From Acidobacteria bacterium Ga0077534 (GTDB lineage Bacteria > Acidobacteriota > Blastocatellia > Pyrinomonadales > Pyrinomonadaceae): a DNA stretch of 64,000 nt. The stretch is from NCBI GenBank assembly GCA_001464455.1, contig LNEI01000004.1:124001-188000 (forward strand), written 5' to 3'. Positions 9,001 to 16,771 of the stretch are shown piece after piece. Under the pieces are notes generated by a model. The model was given only the letters and a program-made list of their open reading frames with translations, had not been told where the DNA came from and ran no database searches. The position numbers and the translations under genes are program-made. The first letter of the stretch is position 1. Each line of letters starts with the position of its first letter.

Positions 9001-9018
9001 CGTTATCGGACGCTGGGC

Positions 9019-9402
9019 CTAATTTTCGAGTACCAGCCCCTTGATCTCGGAATGCAAACTCGCCGCTTCCGAGTCGCTCTGGATGGAAAGCTGATACTTT
9101 GCGCGGAAATATTCATCGGGCTCGGTCATCATGACCAACTCACGAACCTTCTCTATGTTTGCCGTGAGCATACCCTCTTCAAAACCATCCTTCTGCGCAA
9201 ACATCTCGTCGATCTCGACGATAAGCATCGAAAATTTCCGCAACCAGGCAAAGTCTTCATCCTCGAGGAGCAGGGAGAGGAATTCCGTCGGCTTAAGCGG
9301 GCCGTTAAATGATTCGTAAAGTTCACGCTCGTTATCGAGCATTCTTTTGTGGAGCTTAAGCAGCAGATCCCTAGACGATTTCAGTGTTTCACGCTCATTC
9401 AT
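9019..9402 (-). CDS. conserved hypothetical protein
   Basis: A 127-residue soluble, helix-rich, acidic protein (MNERETLKSSRDLLLKLHKRMLDNEREL). The motif LKPTEFLSLLLEDEDFAWLRKFS is distinctive, and I believe related short proteins of unknown role occur across several phyla. ATG 9402 is preferred to a TTG two codons upstream. Its start lies only 11 bp from the first copy of the operator array at 9413-9579, so its promoter must overlap the array and it may share control with the divergent MarR-type gene. Confidence 0.7.
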   Translation of the reverse strand: MNERETLKSSRDLLLKLHKRMLDNERELYESFNGPLKPTEFLSLLLEDEDFAWLRKFSMLIVEIDEMFAQKDGFEEGMLTANIEKVRELVMMTEPDEYFRAKYQLSIQSDSEAASLHSEIKGLVLEN

Positions 9403-9412
9403 TCGCAATATC

Positions 9413-9579
9413 TTAGCCTACTTGTTATCAAAAACCTACCGTGCTAAGTTTATATCCTTAGCGTGCTAACCTTAGATAGTTAGCCTGCTATGCTTCTTTT
9501 ATTAGCGACCTAACTATATAAGATTAGCGCACTAAGCAATACTCTTTAGCCGCCTTTGTTTATTAAGTTTACAGGCTAA
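9413..9579. promoter_or_regulatory. phased array of SlyA-like operator sites
   Basis: Twelve-mers related to TTAGCnnGCTAA start at 9413, 9436, 9458, 9480, 9502, 9524, 9546 and 9568; the last seven are exactly 22 bp apart and the first is off by one base. The copy at 9458 is a perfect palindrome (TTAGCGTGCTAA). The 10-bp spacers are not conserved. The published SlyA site, TTAGCAAGCTAA, is nearly the same, and a MarR/SlyA-type gene follows. The array fills the gap between two divergent genes. Confidence 0.85.
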
Positions 9580-9594
9580 TTCCCTGCATAAATG

Positions 9595-9600
9595 TATAAT
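9595..9600 (+). promoter_or_regulatory. -10 box of the MarR-type gene
   Basis: TATAAT at 9595-9600. No good -35 lies at 17 bp; TTTACA at 9568-9573 is inside the last operator copy but 21 bp away. This places the last operator over the -35 region. Confidence 0.55.
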
Positions 9601-9619
9601 GATTTTAGAGGTGAACCAG

Positions 9620-10075
9620 GTGCGAGAACCGATCATTTTTGAGGATACGATAACCTATCAGTTGGCCAAGGTTGCAACCGCGTATCGCAATGCACTCGAG
9701 CGTCACCTCGGGGCGATCGGCCTGCATAGCGGACAGACGCTGTTGCTCATCGAGCTGTGGCGCGAGGATGGCCTGCGGCCCATCGACCTCGCTCATCGGC
9801 TGCACATCAAAGCCCCGACGGTCAGCAACATCCTCAGTGGCCTCGACGAGATCAACCTCATCCGCACAAAAAAAGACGGGAAAGATAAACGCTCGACCCG
9901 GGTCTTTTTGACGGAGAAAGGAAAAACGATCCGAAGTGAGGTTGAACAGCGTTGGGTAGACATGGAAGCGGAATGCGTATCGGGACTTCCGGAAACCGAA
10001 CGATATGTATTTAACGCAGTTCTCAAACGGCTCCGTGCGACCTACACGGGCGAGGCTTTCTCGGACGAAGAATAG
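9620..10075 (+). CDS. MarR/SlyA-family transcriptional regulator
   Basis: A 151-residue winged-helix repressor/activator. GTG 9620 is taken as start because GAGGTGA ends 5 bp upstream; the ATG at 9599 lies inside the -10 box. The helix-turn-helix is visible at PIDLAHRLHIKAPTVSNILSGLDEINLI, the wing at RTKKDGKDKRSTRVFLTEKGK, and flanking helices form the dimer. Members sense small phenolic or oxidative signals. The operator array just upstream matches the SlyA site, so autoregulation is likely. The next gene (DUF402) starts 8 bp after the stop. Confidence 0.92.
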   Translation: MREPIIFEDTITYQLAKVATAYRNALERHLGAIGLHSGQTLLLIELWREDGLRPIDLAHRLHIKAPTVSNILSGLDEINLIRTKKDGKDKRSTRVFLTEKGKTIRSEVEQRWVDMEAECVSGLPETERYVFNAVLKRLRATYTGEAFSDEE

Positions 10076-10082
10076 GGTTATC

Positions 10083-10565
10083 GTGGCACATCTCATAACG
10101 ATAAATTCACGTCGATACGATGGATCCATCCGCCGCTCGTGGCGATGCGAGCTTTTGCATCATCACGGCTCAGAACTTCTTTTCCATGGAATATTTGATC
10201 TCGATGTCCGCCACCGCGAGCTCGGCTGGATACACCGCGGTACGGCATCCTACGAATATTACTGGCTGGATCGTTGGTACAATGTTTTTGCATTCTTCGA
10301 ACCGGACGGCACATTTCGGAATTTTTATTGCAACATTAATTTGCCTCCGACGTTGAAAGACTCGGAACTTGATTATGTTGATCTTGACCTCGACGTCGTT
10401 GTTTGGCCAGATGGTTCCATCTTAACCCTCGACCGCGATGAGTATGAGCAAAATGCGGACTTGTACGCCTATCCATCGCATATCCGGCGCCAAGCTGAAT
10501 CGGCCCTCGAAGAAGTCTTGAGGCTGGCGAACGAACGATTGCTTCCCTTTCCGCATCGAACGTGA
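10083..10565 (+). CDS. DUF402 family protein
   Basis: A 160-residue protein of the DUF402 (FomD-like/YtqA) fold. The visible signature is WLDRWYNVFAFFEPDG, YCNINLPPT and then the acidic run DYVDLDLDVVVWPDGSILTLDRDEYE, whose Asp and Glu residues bind divalent metal in characterised members; some hydrolyse nucleoside tri- or diphosphates or nucleotidyl esters. GTG 10083 is taken as start because the longer frame overlaps the regulator. It is cotranscribed with the MarR-type gene. The substrate is unknown. Confidence 0.85.
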   Translation: MAHLITINSRRYDGSIRRSWRCELLHHHGSELLFHGIFDLDVRHRELGWIHRGTASYEYYWLDRWYNVFAFFEPDGTFRNFYCNINLPPTLKDSELDYVDLDLDVVVWPDGSILTLDRDEYEQNADLYAYPSHIRRQAESALEEVLRLANERLLPFPHRT

Positions 10566-10607
10566 TGAAGTCCTGACCAAAATCTAACGTCCAATCGGAG
10601 ATATGTG

Positions 10608-11216
10608 ATGAAAAAGCTATTTCTCATTTGCGTCTTTTCCCTTTTATTTGCGGTTTTCGCTAGTGCTCAGAGCAATCCTGGCTCCGTAAATCCTCCGGCT
10701 CCAACCTATTCATACGATCCATTGCAAAACATCTCGATGGAGCTTTCGGCGATCTCCAAATCCGTTCAATTGCTCAATCAGAGCATGAGATCATTTGTCG
10801 ACAAGTTCGAAAAGGTCGGCGGCACGAACTTTAGCGAGAAGCAGCAGAAGCTCGTGCTCGCGATGGAGTTTCTCGTCCGATCTGAGGAGAGATTGGCAAC
10901 CCTCCAACGTCACCAGATCGAACTTGTCGAGAAACAGGGCACAACCCGTGCTCGTCTGGCTCAGGTTGAACGCGATCTCTATCCGCAGAGCATTGATCGG
11001 AGCGTCGCGCTTGAAGGCACGACAAGGGCGGAAGAGATGCGGGAAAGCCGAAGGTCGACGCTGCAGGGTGAACGATCGAGTTTACAAGCCCTTCTCAGCC
11101 AGATCAACGCTAACCTCTCGGACACGACCGAGGCGGTTCGCGACGCGCAACTGCAGGTTCAGCGCTTACGAAAGATGTATCTGCCACAGATCGAGAAAGA
11201 GATCTTCGAACCGTAA
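10608..11216 (+). CDS. exported coiled-coil protein
   Basis: A 202-residue protein. ATG 10608 has GGAG 7 bp upstream (a GTG three bases earlier is too close). A signal peptide (MKKLFLICVFSLLFAVFASAQ) is followed by a Pro-rich linker and then nearly continuous heptad helix from about residue 45 to 195, rich in Gln, Arg and Glu, including repeated LxxQ patterns. It looks like a periplasmic coiled-coil rod. No family name can be given. It converges with the FHA gene, whose stop is 1 bp away. Confidence 0.7.
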   Translation: MKKLFLICVFSLLFAVFASAQSNPGSVNPPAPTYSYDPLQNISMELSAISKSVQLLNQSMRSFVDKFEKVGGTNFSEKQQKLVLAMEFLVRSEERLATLQRHQIELVEKQGTTRARLAQVERDLYPQSIDRSVALEGTTRAEEMRESRRSTLQGERSSLQALLSQINANLSDTTEAVRDAQLQVQRLRKMYLPQIEKEIFEP

Positions 11217-11217
11217 G

Positions 11218-12177
11218 CTAATGTGGCTGGATCCGCAGCATATAGCTGCAGATGTTTAGCGGAACGCCGACTTGAACCGCGATGCGTTGGCCGGCGGGCA
11301 GTTCATAATTATTGATCGCAGCCGGATTTTTACCCTCGTTAACAGCCCAAAAATTACCCGCTCCGTCGGTCGCAAGCGTTAGGTGCCGCCGACTTATTTC
11401 TACATCGCCCAGCAGAGGAATATCTACGGGCTTTGATTTTGATCCGCGCCCTATCGCGATCTCTTTGTTGTAGATCGGTACGACATTCTGCCGAACGCCG
11501 CCTCGCCAGATCTCAAGCTTGTATAGTTCGGACATCCGCGATTTGACCTCGGTCATCTGTTCGGCGTCGTCGCCGAGCGGTACGGCTTGCTGGATCGGCT
11601 GATCTTTGAAGGTGATCGGCGTTGCGACTCCTGTGGGCGGAATAAAATTAGGACTGGTCGGAACGGCAACGTTTCTGACTGGAGGTTGAAAGTTTACCGG
11701 AGCCTTTTGTTCGATGGGTGGAATCCCCTTCGGCCGAACAAGCACGCCGGTCTTATTTCCGGTCGAATCTTCCCAACTGTGCTGGACGCGAATTTCCCCT
11801 TTCTCAAGCGTCCCGTCGATCCGAAGTTCGATCACGAACGATCGGGTTTCGAGTTTCTTCTTGCCCGCGATCTCTTTGGCTCGCTCAGCGAGGATGTGGT
11901 AAAGCCCTTGTTCCAGGCCTTTACGCTTGGCTCCCTGCCATTCTTTGTCGTCTTCGCTTGAGAGAAAGATGGTGTATTCGCTCGGGATTATCGTGGTTCC
12001 TTGCGGCAGCGGAACCATCTCGTTCTGCATTACCGACTCGACGGCACGAGCGATCTTTACTATAAACTCCTCCGCCTTGCTGCGCGGTTTGATCTGGGCG
12101 TCGCGGGCAGCCTGTTCCAAAACAAGCTCCGCGGTTTCCCCGTCGATCCAACGTCTAACTTTGTCGAGAATACTCAA
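11218..12177 (-). CDS. FhaA-like protein: DUF3662 plus FHA domain
   Basis: A 319-residue cytoplasmic protein. The N-terminal 130 residues fit the DUF3662 domain of actinobacterial FhaA (MSILDKVRRWIDGETAELVLEQ start; NEMVPLPQGTTIIPSEYTIFLS). A Pro-rich linker (about 150-205) leads to a C-terminal forkhead-associated domain (about 215-319) with the phosphothreonine-binding residues IAIGRGSKS, ISRRHLTL and a late Asn. FHA domains read phosphothreonine, and the gene directly downstream of a Ser/Thr kinase gene (22 bp gap) suggests it reads that kinase. Role in signalling is inferred. Confidence 0.88.
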   Translation of the reverse strand: MSILDKVRRWIDGETAELVLEQAARDAQIKPRSKAEEFIVKIARAVESVMQNEMVPLPQGTTIIPSEYTIFLSSEDDKEWQGAKRKGLEQGLYHILAERAKEIAGKKKLETRSFVIELRIDGTLEKGEIRVQHSWEDSTGNKTGVLVRPKGIPPIEQKAPVNFQPPVRNVAVPTSPNFIPPTGVATPITFKDQPIQQAVPLGDDAEQMTEVKSRMSELYKLEIWRGGVRQNVVPIYNKEIAIGRGSKSKPVDIPLLGDVEISRRHLTLATDGAGNFWAVNEGKNPAAINNYELPAGQRIAVQVGVPLNICSYMLRIQPH

Positions 12178-12198
12178 ACTTTTTATGCCTCACATCAG

Positions 12199-13668
12199 CT
12201 AATTGTTGCTGAGATCCAGATACTTTCCGTTTAGCCAGCCGCGTTTCGCGTTTCCCGGCGAAGGAGCGTTGTCCCTGCCTTGCTGAACGACATCAACTTG
12301 ATACCAATTATTCTGCGAATTTACAATCTTCACCTTCGAGTTTTTTGTCACCAGGCCGATGGGATCGTTATCAGTATTCGGTGAAGGACGAAGATAAACA
12401 TCGGTGCTTGCGATACCCGTCGAAATCCTCGCCGACGTCGTCGTGCCAGGCAAGGCCATTCGGCTGCGGACAAACGATGCCGTTCCGTAGAGCAGTCCGG
12501 TAAACGCAAGTGTGAGAACCGCAAAACCGGCAAGGCGCCTGATCGCACTGCGCCTTTTCGGCCTTTTCCCGGTGTTTGTAACCGGAGCCTGCTCTAGGTT
12601 GTTCGCAGAAGCAACAATCGGCGGAGCCTGGGGCGGAACGTACACGGGCATTGGGCTCATCGTCGACGGCAATTCGGCGACCGCTTCAAAGCTCGGACGA
12701 TCCGGAGCGATCGGCGTGTAACCTCTCGAAACGTGAGGCTGAGGAGCGGTCATCGCGGAACGAAGGACCGTACTGAACTCACCGTCGGCTGCAAACTGAC
12801 GCACCGCCGCCAGATCGCCCCAAAACTCGTCTACCGACTGATGTCTCGCCGACGGATCGGCAAGCGTTGCACGCCCCAGAACGCGGACGAGATCAAGTGC
12901 CCAATCCTCGCCTTGAAACGCCTCAGGTACAGAATCTATCGATGCGTTGACAAAGCCCCGTGGCGACTCGCCTGTAATGATCGTATAGACAGTTTTGGCC
13001 AGCGAGTAAATGTCTGCGGCCGGAGTCAATCTCGCAGCATCGAGTCCGCCCGTCTTGCCAGCCATCAGAGGGCTGTGCTCTGGCGGTGCGTAGATGTTCG
13101 TACCGACGCGAGTTATGGGTGAATCGGAAACATTGACGCGGGCGACGCCGAAATCGGCGATCTTAACCGTCGAAAGGTCTGCATTCAGCAGCAGGTTCTG
13201 CGGCTTTATATCGCGGTGGATTATCGAGCTCCGATGAGCATGAGCGAGTCCTGCACAGACTTGCTCGATATAGCCGAGTGCACGCTGGATCGGCAGCTTT
13301 TCCTTACGGATCAGGCCCTGCATGTCGCCGCCCGACATATATTCAAGGACAAGATAATGAAAAACTGTTCCTCGCAGGTCACGGGCAGTTCCGTGACCGA
13401 TGCGGCTAATGATGTTTGGGTGTCGAACACGGTCGAGAGCGATCGCTTCGTTTTGAAAGTTCTCGACCAGGGTTCGTTCAAGATCCGCGTCAAGATCATC
13501 CTGCAAAAATACGTTTAGAGCCTTAATTACAACGGTGCTGTGGGCAGAATGGGTTGATGCCAAAATATCTCGAGCCAGAAAGATCTCAGCATAACTGCCG
13601 CGCCCCAACTGCTCGAGTACGTCGTAACGCTTGTCCAGCCTGCAGCTATTTAACGAAAGCTCTTTCAT
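12199..13668 (-). CDS. membrane Ser/Thr protein kinase with external SH3b domain
   Basis: A 489-residue PknB-like kinase. Kinase lobe: LGRGSYAEIF glycine loop, Lys49 in VVIKALN, HRDIKPQNLL (151-160), DFG (172-174) and APPEHSP near the activation segment. A Pro-rich juxtamembrane linker (about 305-370) precedes a single membrane helix near 380-400. The outer part (about 415-489) is a bacterial SH3 domain, with VYLRPSPNTDNDPIGLVTKNSKVKIV and a closing GWLNGKYLDL, where PknB homologues carry PASTA repeats. It likely senses cell-wall material and passes the signal to the FHA protein encoded next. Confidence 0.92.
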   Translation of the reverse strand: MKELSLNSCRLDKRYDVLEQLGRGSYAEIFLARDILASTHSAHSTVVIKALNVFLQDDLDADLERTLVENFQNEAIALDRVRHPNIISRIGHGTARDLRGTVFHYLVLEYMSGGDMQGLIRKEKLPIQRALGYIEQVCAGLAHAHRSSIIHRDIKPQNLLLNADLSTVKIADFGVARVNVSDSPITRVGTNIYAPPEHSPLMAGKTGGLDAARLTPAADIYSLAKTVYTIITGESPRGFVNASIDSVPEAFQGEDWALDLVRVLGRATLADPSARHQSVDEFWGDLAAVRQFAADGEFSTVLRSAMTAPQPHVSRGYTPIAPDRPSFEAVAELPSTMSPMPVYVPPQAPPIVASANNLEQAPVTNTGKRPKRRSAIRRLAGFAVLTLAFTGLLYGTASFVRSRMALPGTTTSARISTGIASTDVYLRPSPNTDNDPIGLVTKNSKVKIVNSQNNWYQVDVVQQGRDNAPSPGNAKRGWLNGKYLDLSNN

Positions 13669-13832
13669 CGCGAAAAGGACACGCCGGGGCGAGAGGCAAC
13701 TCTATCCTTAGACAACATTACGATAGCACACCGCCAATGTTCGCAAAACGATTGCGATCCCCGACCGAAAATTGGACAGCCGTCGATATTTCGCGATAAT
13801 ACTCTGACCACTCAAAACAACGGAGAACAATA

Positions 13833-14873
13833 ATGACGCCACCACAACCAGCTCAATTCGGTACTGCGATGCCACCCGAAGCGATGTTTATGCAGCTTTC
13901 GATGGGCTTTTTTATATCGCAGGCGATTTACGCCGCCACTGAATTGAATATCGCCGATCACCTTGCCAAGGGCCCGAAGCCGGTCTCTGAACTTGCCATT
14001 AGCTCCGGCAGCCACGAACGCTCGCTCTACCGCCTCCTGAGGACGCTCGCCAGTGTCGGAGTCTTCGCCGAACGCGAAGATCGCAGCTTCGAGAATACAC
14101 CGATGTCCGCAATGCTGATCTCCACGAATCCGAACAACTCGCGGGCTCTCGTCCAGTGGATGGTCGATCCCGAACACTGGAAAGTTTACAGCGGCCTGCT
14201 CGACAGCGTTCGCGAAGGGCGGACTGTTTGGGAAGACTATCATCGCGAACCGGTTTTCGATTATCTCTTCAAGACCAACACCCCGCTTGGTGACATCTTT
14301 AACCAGGCCATGACGAGCTTTTCGCAGGTTACGATACCTGCTATCTTGTCCAGCTACGACTTTTCGCGTGCTGGCGTAATTGCCGATATTGCAGGTGGTT
14401 ACGGGCATCTTCTTGGAGCGATACTTAAAGAAAATCCGAACGCCCGCGGCGTCCTTTTCGACCTGCCGCACGTGCTCGAAGGTGCTCCCGCGATGCTCGA
14501 ATCATACGGCGTGAAAGACCGCACCGAGATCGTCGGCGGCAGTTTTCTGGAGAGAATTCCGGTCTCGGCTGACATTTATGTCTTGAAGCACATCATTCAC
14601 GACTGGTACGACGATACGAACGAAATAATACTCGGCAATATCCGTTCTTCGATGCCCGACGACGCAAAGATCCTGATCATTGACTCCGTCATTCCTCCGG
14701 GCAACGATCCGCATCCGGGCAAGGTGCTCGACCTCGAGATGATGATCGCTCCCGGCGGCGTTGAACGTACCGAAGCCGAATTCGCGACACTGCTCGAAAA
14801 CTCGGGACTCAAATTATCAAAGATCATTCCGACGCCGTCACCGGTCGCTATCGTCGAGGCAGTAAAAGCCTAG
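13833..14873 (+). CDS. SAM-dependent O-methyltransferase (acetylserotonin/plant OMT-like)
   Basis: A 346-residue enzyme of the Methyltransf_2 type. The N-terminal helical dimerisation domain (about 18-105) contains AIYAATELNIADHLAKGPKPVSELA and ERSLYRLLRTLASVGVF, both typical. The SAM-binding loop is IADIAGGYGHLLG and the presumed general base lies in LKHIIHDWYDD. Relatives methylate small phenolic or polyketide hydroxyls. No biosynthetic cluster surrounds it, so the acceptor is unknown. It overlaps the convergent serine-hydrolase gene by 4 bp at the stops. Confidence 0.9.
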   Translation: MTPPQPAQFGTAMPPEAMFMQLSMGFFISQAIYAATELNIADHLAKGPKPVSELAISSGSHERSLYRLLRTLASVGVFAEREDRSFENTPMSAMLISTNPNNSRALVQWMVDPEHWKVYSGLLDSVREGRTVWEDYHREPVFDYLFKTNTPLGDIFNQAMTSFSQVTIPAILSSYDFSRAGVIADIAGGYGHLLGAILKENPNARGVLFDLPHVLEGAPAMLESYGVKDRTEIVGGSFLERIPVSADIYVLKHIIHDWYDDTNEIILGNIRSSMPDDAKILIIDSVIPPGNDPHPGKVLDLEMMIAPGGVERTEAEFATLLENSGLKLSKIIPTPSPVAIVEAVKA

Positions 14874-16147
14874 TCGACGATAGCACCATAAATTCCGGCA
14901 CGGAGCTTTGCGTAATCATCGACACCTCCGGTTGGGAGCAGCTGTGTCATGTAGACGACGACCAACTGCTCCTTCGGGTCGACCCAGTAGGTCGAGTGAT
15001 ATGCTCCGCCCCAGCCGTATTCGCCGATCGACGAAGGTGCTCCGTAGGCACCGACATCCTTAACCACCGAGAACCCGAGCCCGAAGCCCTGGCCTTCGCG
15101 GCCGAAATTGATACTGCGCATGTGATCGGTCGTCATCAGCTCGACCGACTTTCGGCTCAAGATCCGCTTGCCATCAAGTTGGCCGCCATTTAACAGCATT
15201 TGCAGGAATCGGGCATAATCACTGGCCGTCGAAAGCAGGCCCGCACCGCCGGAAAAGCTCTTTCGCGGGCCGTTCACGTAATGGCCCTGGCTCTGGATCG
15301 TACCCTCGTTCGGAGCACGCTCGATCTTGCCGTCTTTTGCAGAATAAACAGTCGCGAGCCGATCTAGCTTGTTCATCGGCAGGTAAAAGCTCGTGTCCTT
15401 CATTCCGAGCGGGTCAAATATTTTCTGTTGCAGAAACGCATTGAACGTCATGCCGCTCGCTCGCTCGACCACGCAGCCGAGAATGTCGGTCGAATAGCCA
15501 TAGATATACCGCTCGCCCGGATGAGCGTCCATCGGTAAACTTGCCATCCGTCTGATGGTCTCGCAGACCGGTTCGTCTTTATCCGAAAAATAGAAGCTGT
15601 TGACCTTTGCTTCCTGCCATTTATCGCGGGCCGGGCCGCCGCCGTAACTCGCCCCCGAGGTATGCGTGAGCAAGTCGCGAAGCGTGATCTGTCGCTTTGC
15701 TTTGACGATGTCATACCCACCGCCGTCTTTCGGCACCGCGACGGTCGAATTGGCAAATTCGGGTATGAACTTGCTGACCGGGTCCCCGATCGTCAACTTC
15801 CCTTCTTCCTGCAGCATCATGATCGCAACGCTCGTCAGGGCTTTGCTCTGGGAAGCTATCCGAAAGATCGCGTCCGGCTTCATCGCCGACTTCGATTCCC
15901 TATCGCGTTCGCCAAAAGCATGCAGATAAGCGACCTTCCCACGCCGCAAAACCAGCGCAACGCCGCCCGCGAGCCGCTCGTTCTTCACGTATCCGTCGAG
16001 CGTCGCTGAAAGCGTTTGCAACCGCGGGGAAGACATACCGACATCTTCGGGTTTTGCTTTCGGGATCTCCTGTGCGGTTACGGTCAGAGCAAGGGCAAGG
16101 ACTAAGAGAAGCGGTCGAAGGATCAGGTAAATATGATGGTTTTTCAT
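14870..16147 (-). CDS. exported serine hydrolase, class C beta-lactamase fold
   Basis: A 425-residue protein from ATG 16147 (MKNHHIYLIL); the longer frame to 16192 lacks a signal-like start. A signal peptide ends near TVTAQ. The catalytic Ser and Lys are in SQSK (FRIASQSKALTS), the Tyr in RYIYGYSTDILG, and a C-terminal GxGxG-like run GQGFGLGFSVV follows. This family includes esterases, D-aminopeptidases and lactamases; as no resistance context is visible, an esterase or peptidase role is more likely than beta-lactamase. Confidence 0.9.
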   Translation of the reverse strand: MKNHHIYLILRPLLLVLALALTVTAQEIPKAKPEDVGMSSPRLQTLSATLDGYVKNERLAGGVALVLRRGKVAYLHAFGERDRESKSAMKPDAIFRIASQSKALTSVAIMMLQEEGKLTIGDPVSKFIPEFANSTVAVPKDGGGYDIVKAKRQITLRDLLTHTSGASYGGGPARDKWQEAKVNSFYFSDKDEPVCETIRRMASLPMDAHPGERYIYGYSTDILGCVVERASGMTFNAFLQQKIFDPLGMKDTSFYLPMNKLDRLATVYSAKDGKIERAPNEGTIQSQGHYVNGPRKSFSGGAGLLSTASDYARFLQMLLNGGQLDGKRILSRKSVELMTTDHMRSINFGREGQGFGLGFSVVKDVGAYGAPSSIGEYGWGGAYHSTYWVDPKEQLVVVYMTQLLPTGGVDDYAKLRAGIYGAIVD

Positions 16148-16450
16148 GGCGTTGTAGTACCAAAGAATAACTTGGAATACGCTAGGGTTCAATTCCGAAG
16201 GCCCTGGGCAAGATCTTCGCTAGAGCACGTCGCAAAGAGTTTGAAATCTTTTGCGTATTCTTTGCGATCTTGGCCTCCTTTGCCTTGAAGCCTGTTGTCA
16301 CAAGTCAGAGTCGCACGAGATAGAAAAAACCTTTCGTCGCACTTGACATTACGTTGCACTGCTGATACACTTCCAAAGGCTGAAACAAGCGCCGCAAATA
16401 AGGCTAATAAGTATGTCAACTTTCTCCGGGACGACAGCTACTTTTACAAC

Positions 16451-16556
16451 CGTCTCACTTCTAGGCCCAATTTTTCGTACTGAGACAATTTTTCCCGCTA
16501 TGTATCATTTTTTACAACAATTAACCCGTCTCACTTTCAGCAATGAAGTGAGACGG
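16451..16556. repeat. GTCTCA-type hairpin pair
   Basis: First copy 16451-16486: GTCTCA at 16452 and TGAGAC at 16481. Second copy 16526-16556: an 11-bp perfect stem CCGTCTCACTT/AAGTGAGACGG with a 9-nt loop. Both are preceded by a TTTTACAAC-like string. Confidence 0.75.
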
Positions 16557-16561
16557 TTCTG

Positions 16562-16666
16562 CGTTCCACCTCGGGTGTTGAGATTTTCACGTGGAACGAT
16601 ATTTCGCCGTAAGATATTGAGTATATTTAACTTAGGCCGTTCCACTTTGAGCATCGAAGTGGAACG
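16562..16666. repeat. GTTCCA-type hairpin pair
   Basis: First copy 16562-16598: CGTTCCAC/GTGGAACG with a 21-nt loop. Second copy 16638-16666: CGTTCCACTT/AAGTGGAACG with a 9-nt loop. The second copy matches the second GTCTCA-type hairpin except for paired changes in the stem and some loop bases. Confidence 0.75.
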
Positions 16667-16771
16667 CTTTGTCGCCAGGTCAGTTTGTTGCTTCCACGGC
16701 CGTGACGCGACTGGGCAGTAATTCGATTTCTATGTTAAGCTTTCTGCGAATTCCAAAAAAACCTTATTTCT

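Larger units (their letters stand above)
16148..16771. other. 624-bp intergenic stretch with four hairpins
   Basis: This gap lies between divergent hydrolase genes. The only clear content is the hairpin group at 16451-16666, listed separately. A 76-codon minus frame at 16189-16419 has no start context and I do not accept it. Confidence 0.6.

Noticed and set aside
16189-16419. A 76-codon minus-strand frame with signal-like start upstream of the serine hydrolase gene
   Set aside because: It starts with TTG, has no ribosome-binding site and no recognisable motif; the hydrophobic start is in an AT-rich gap.
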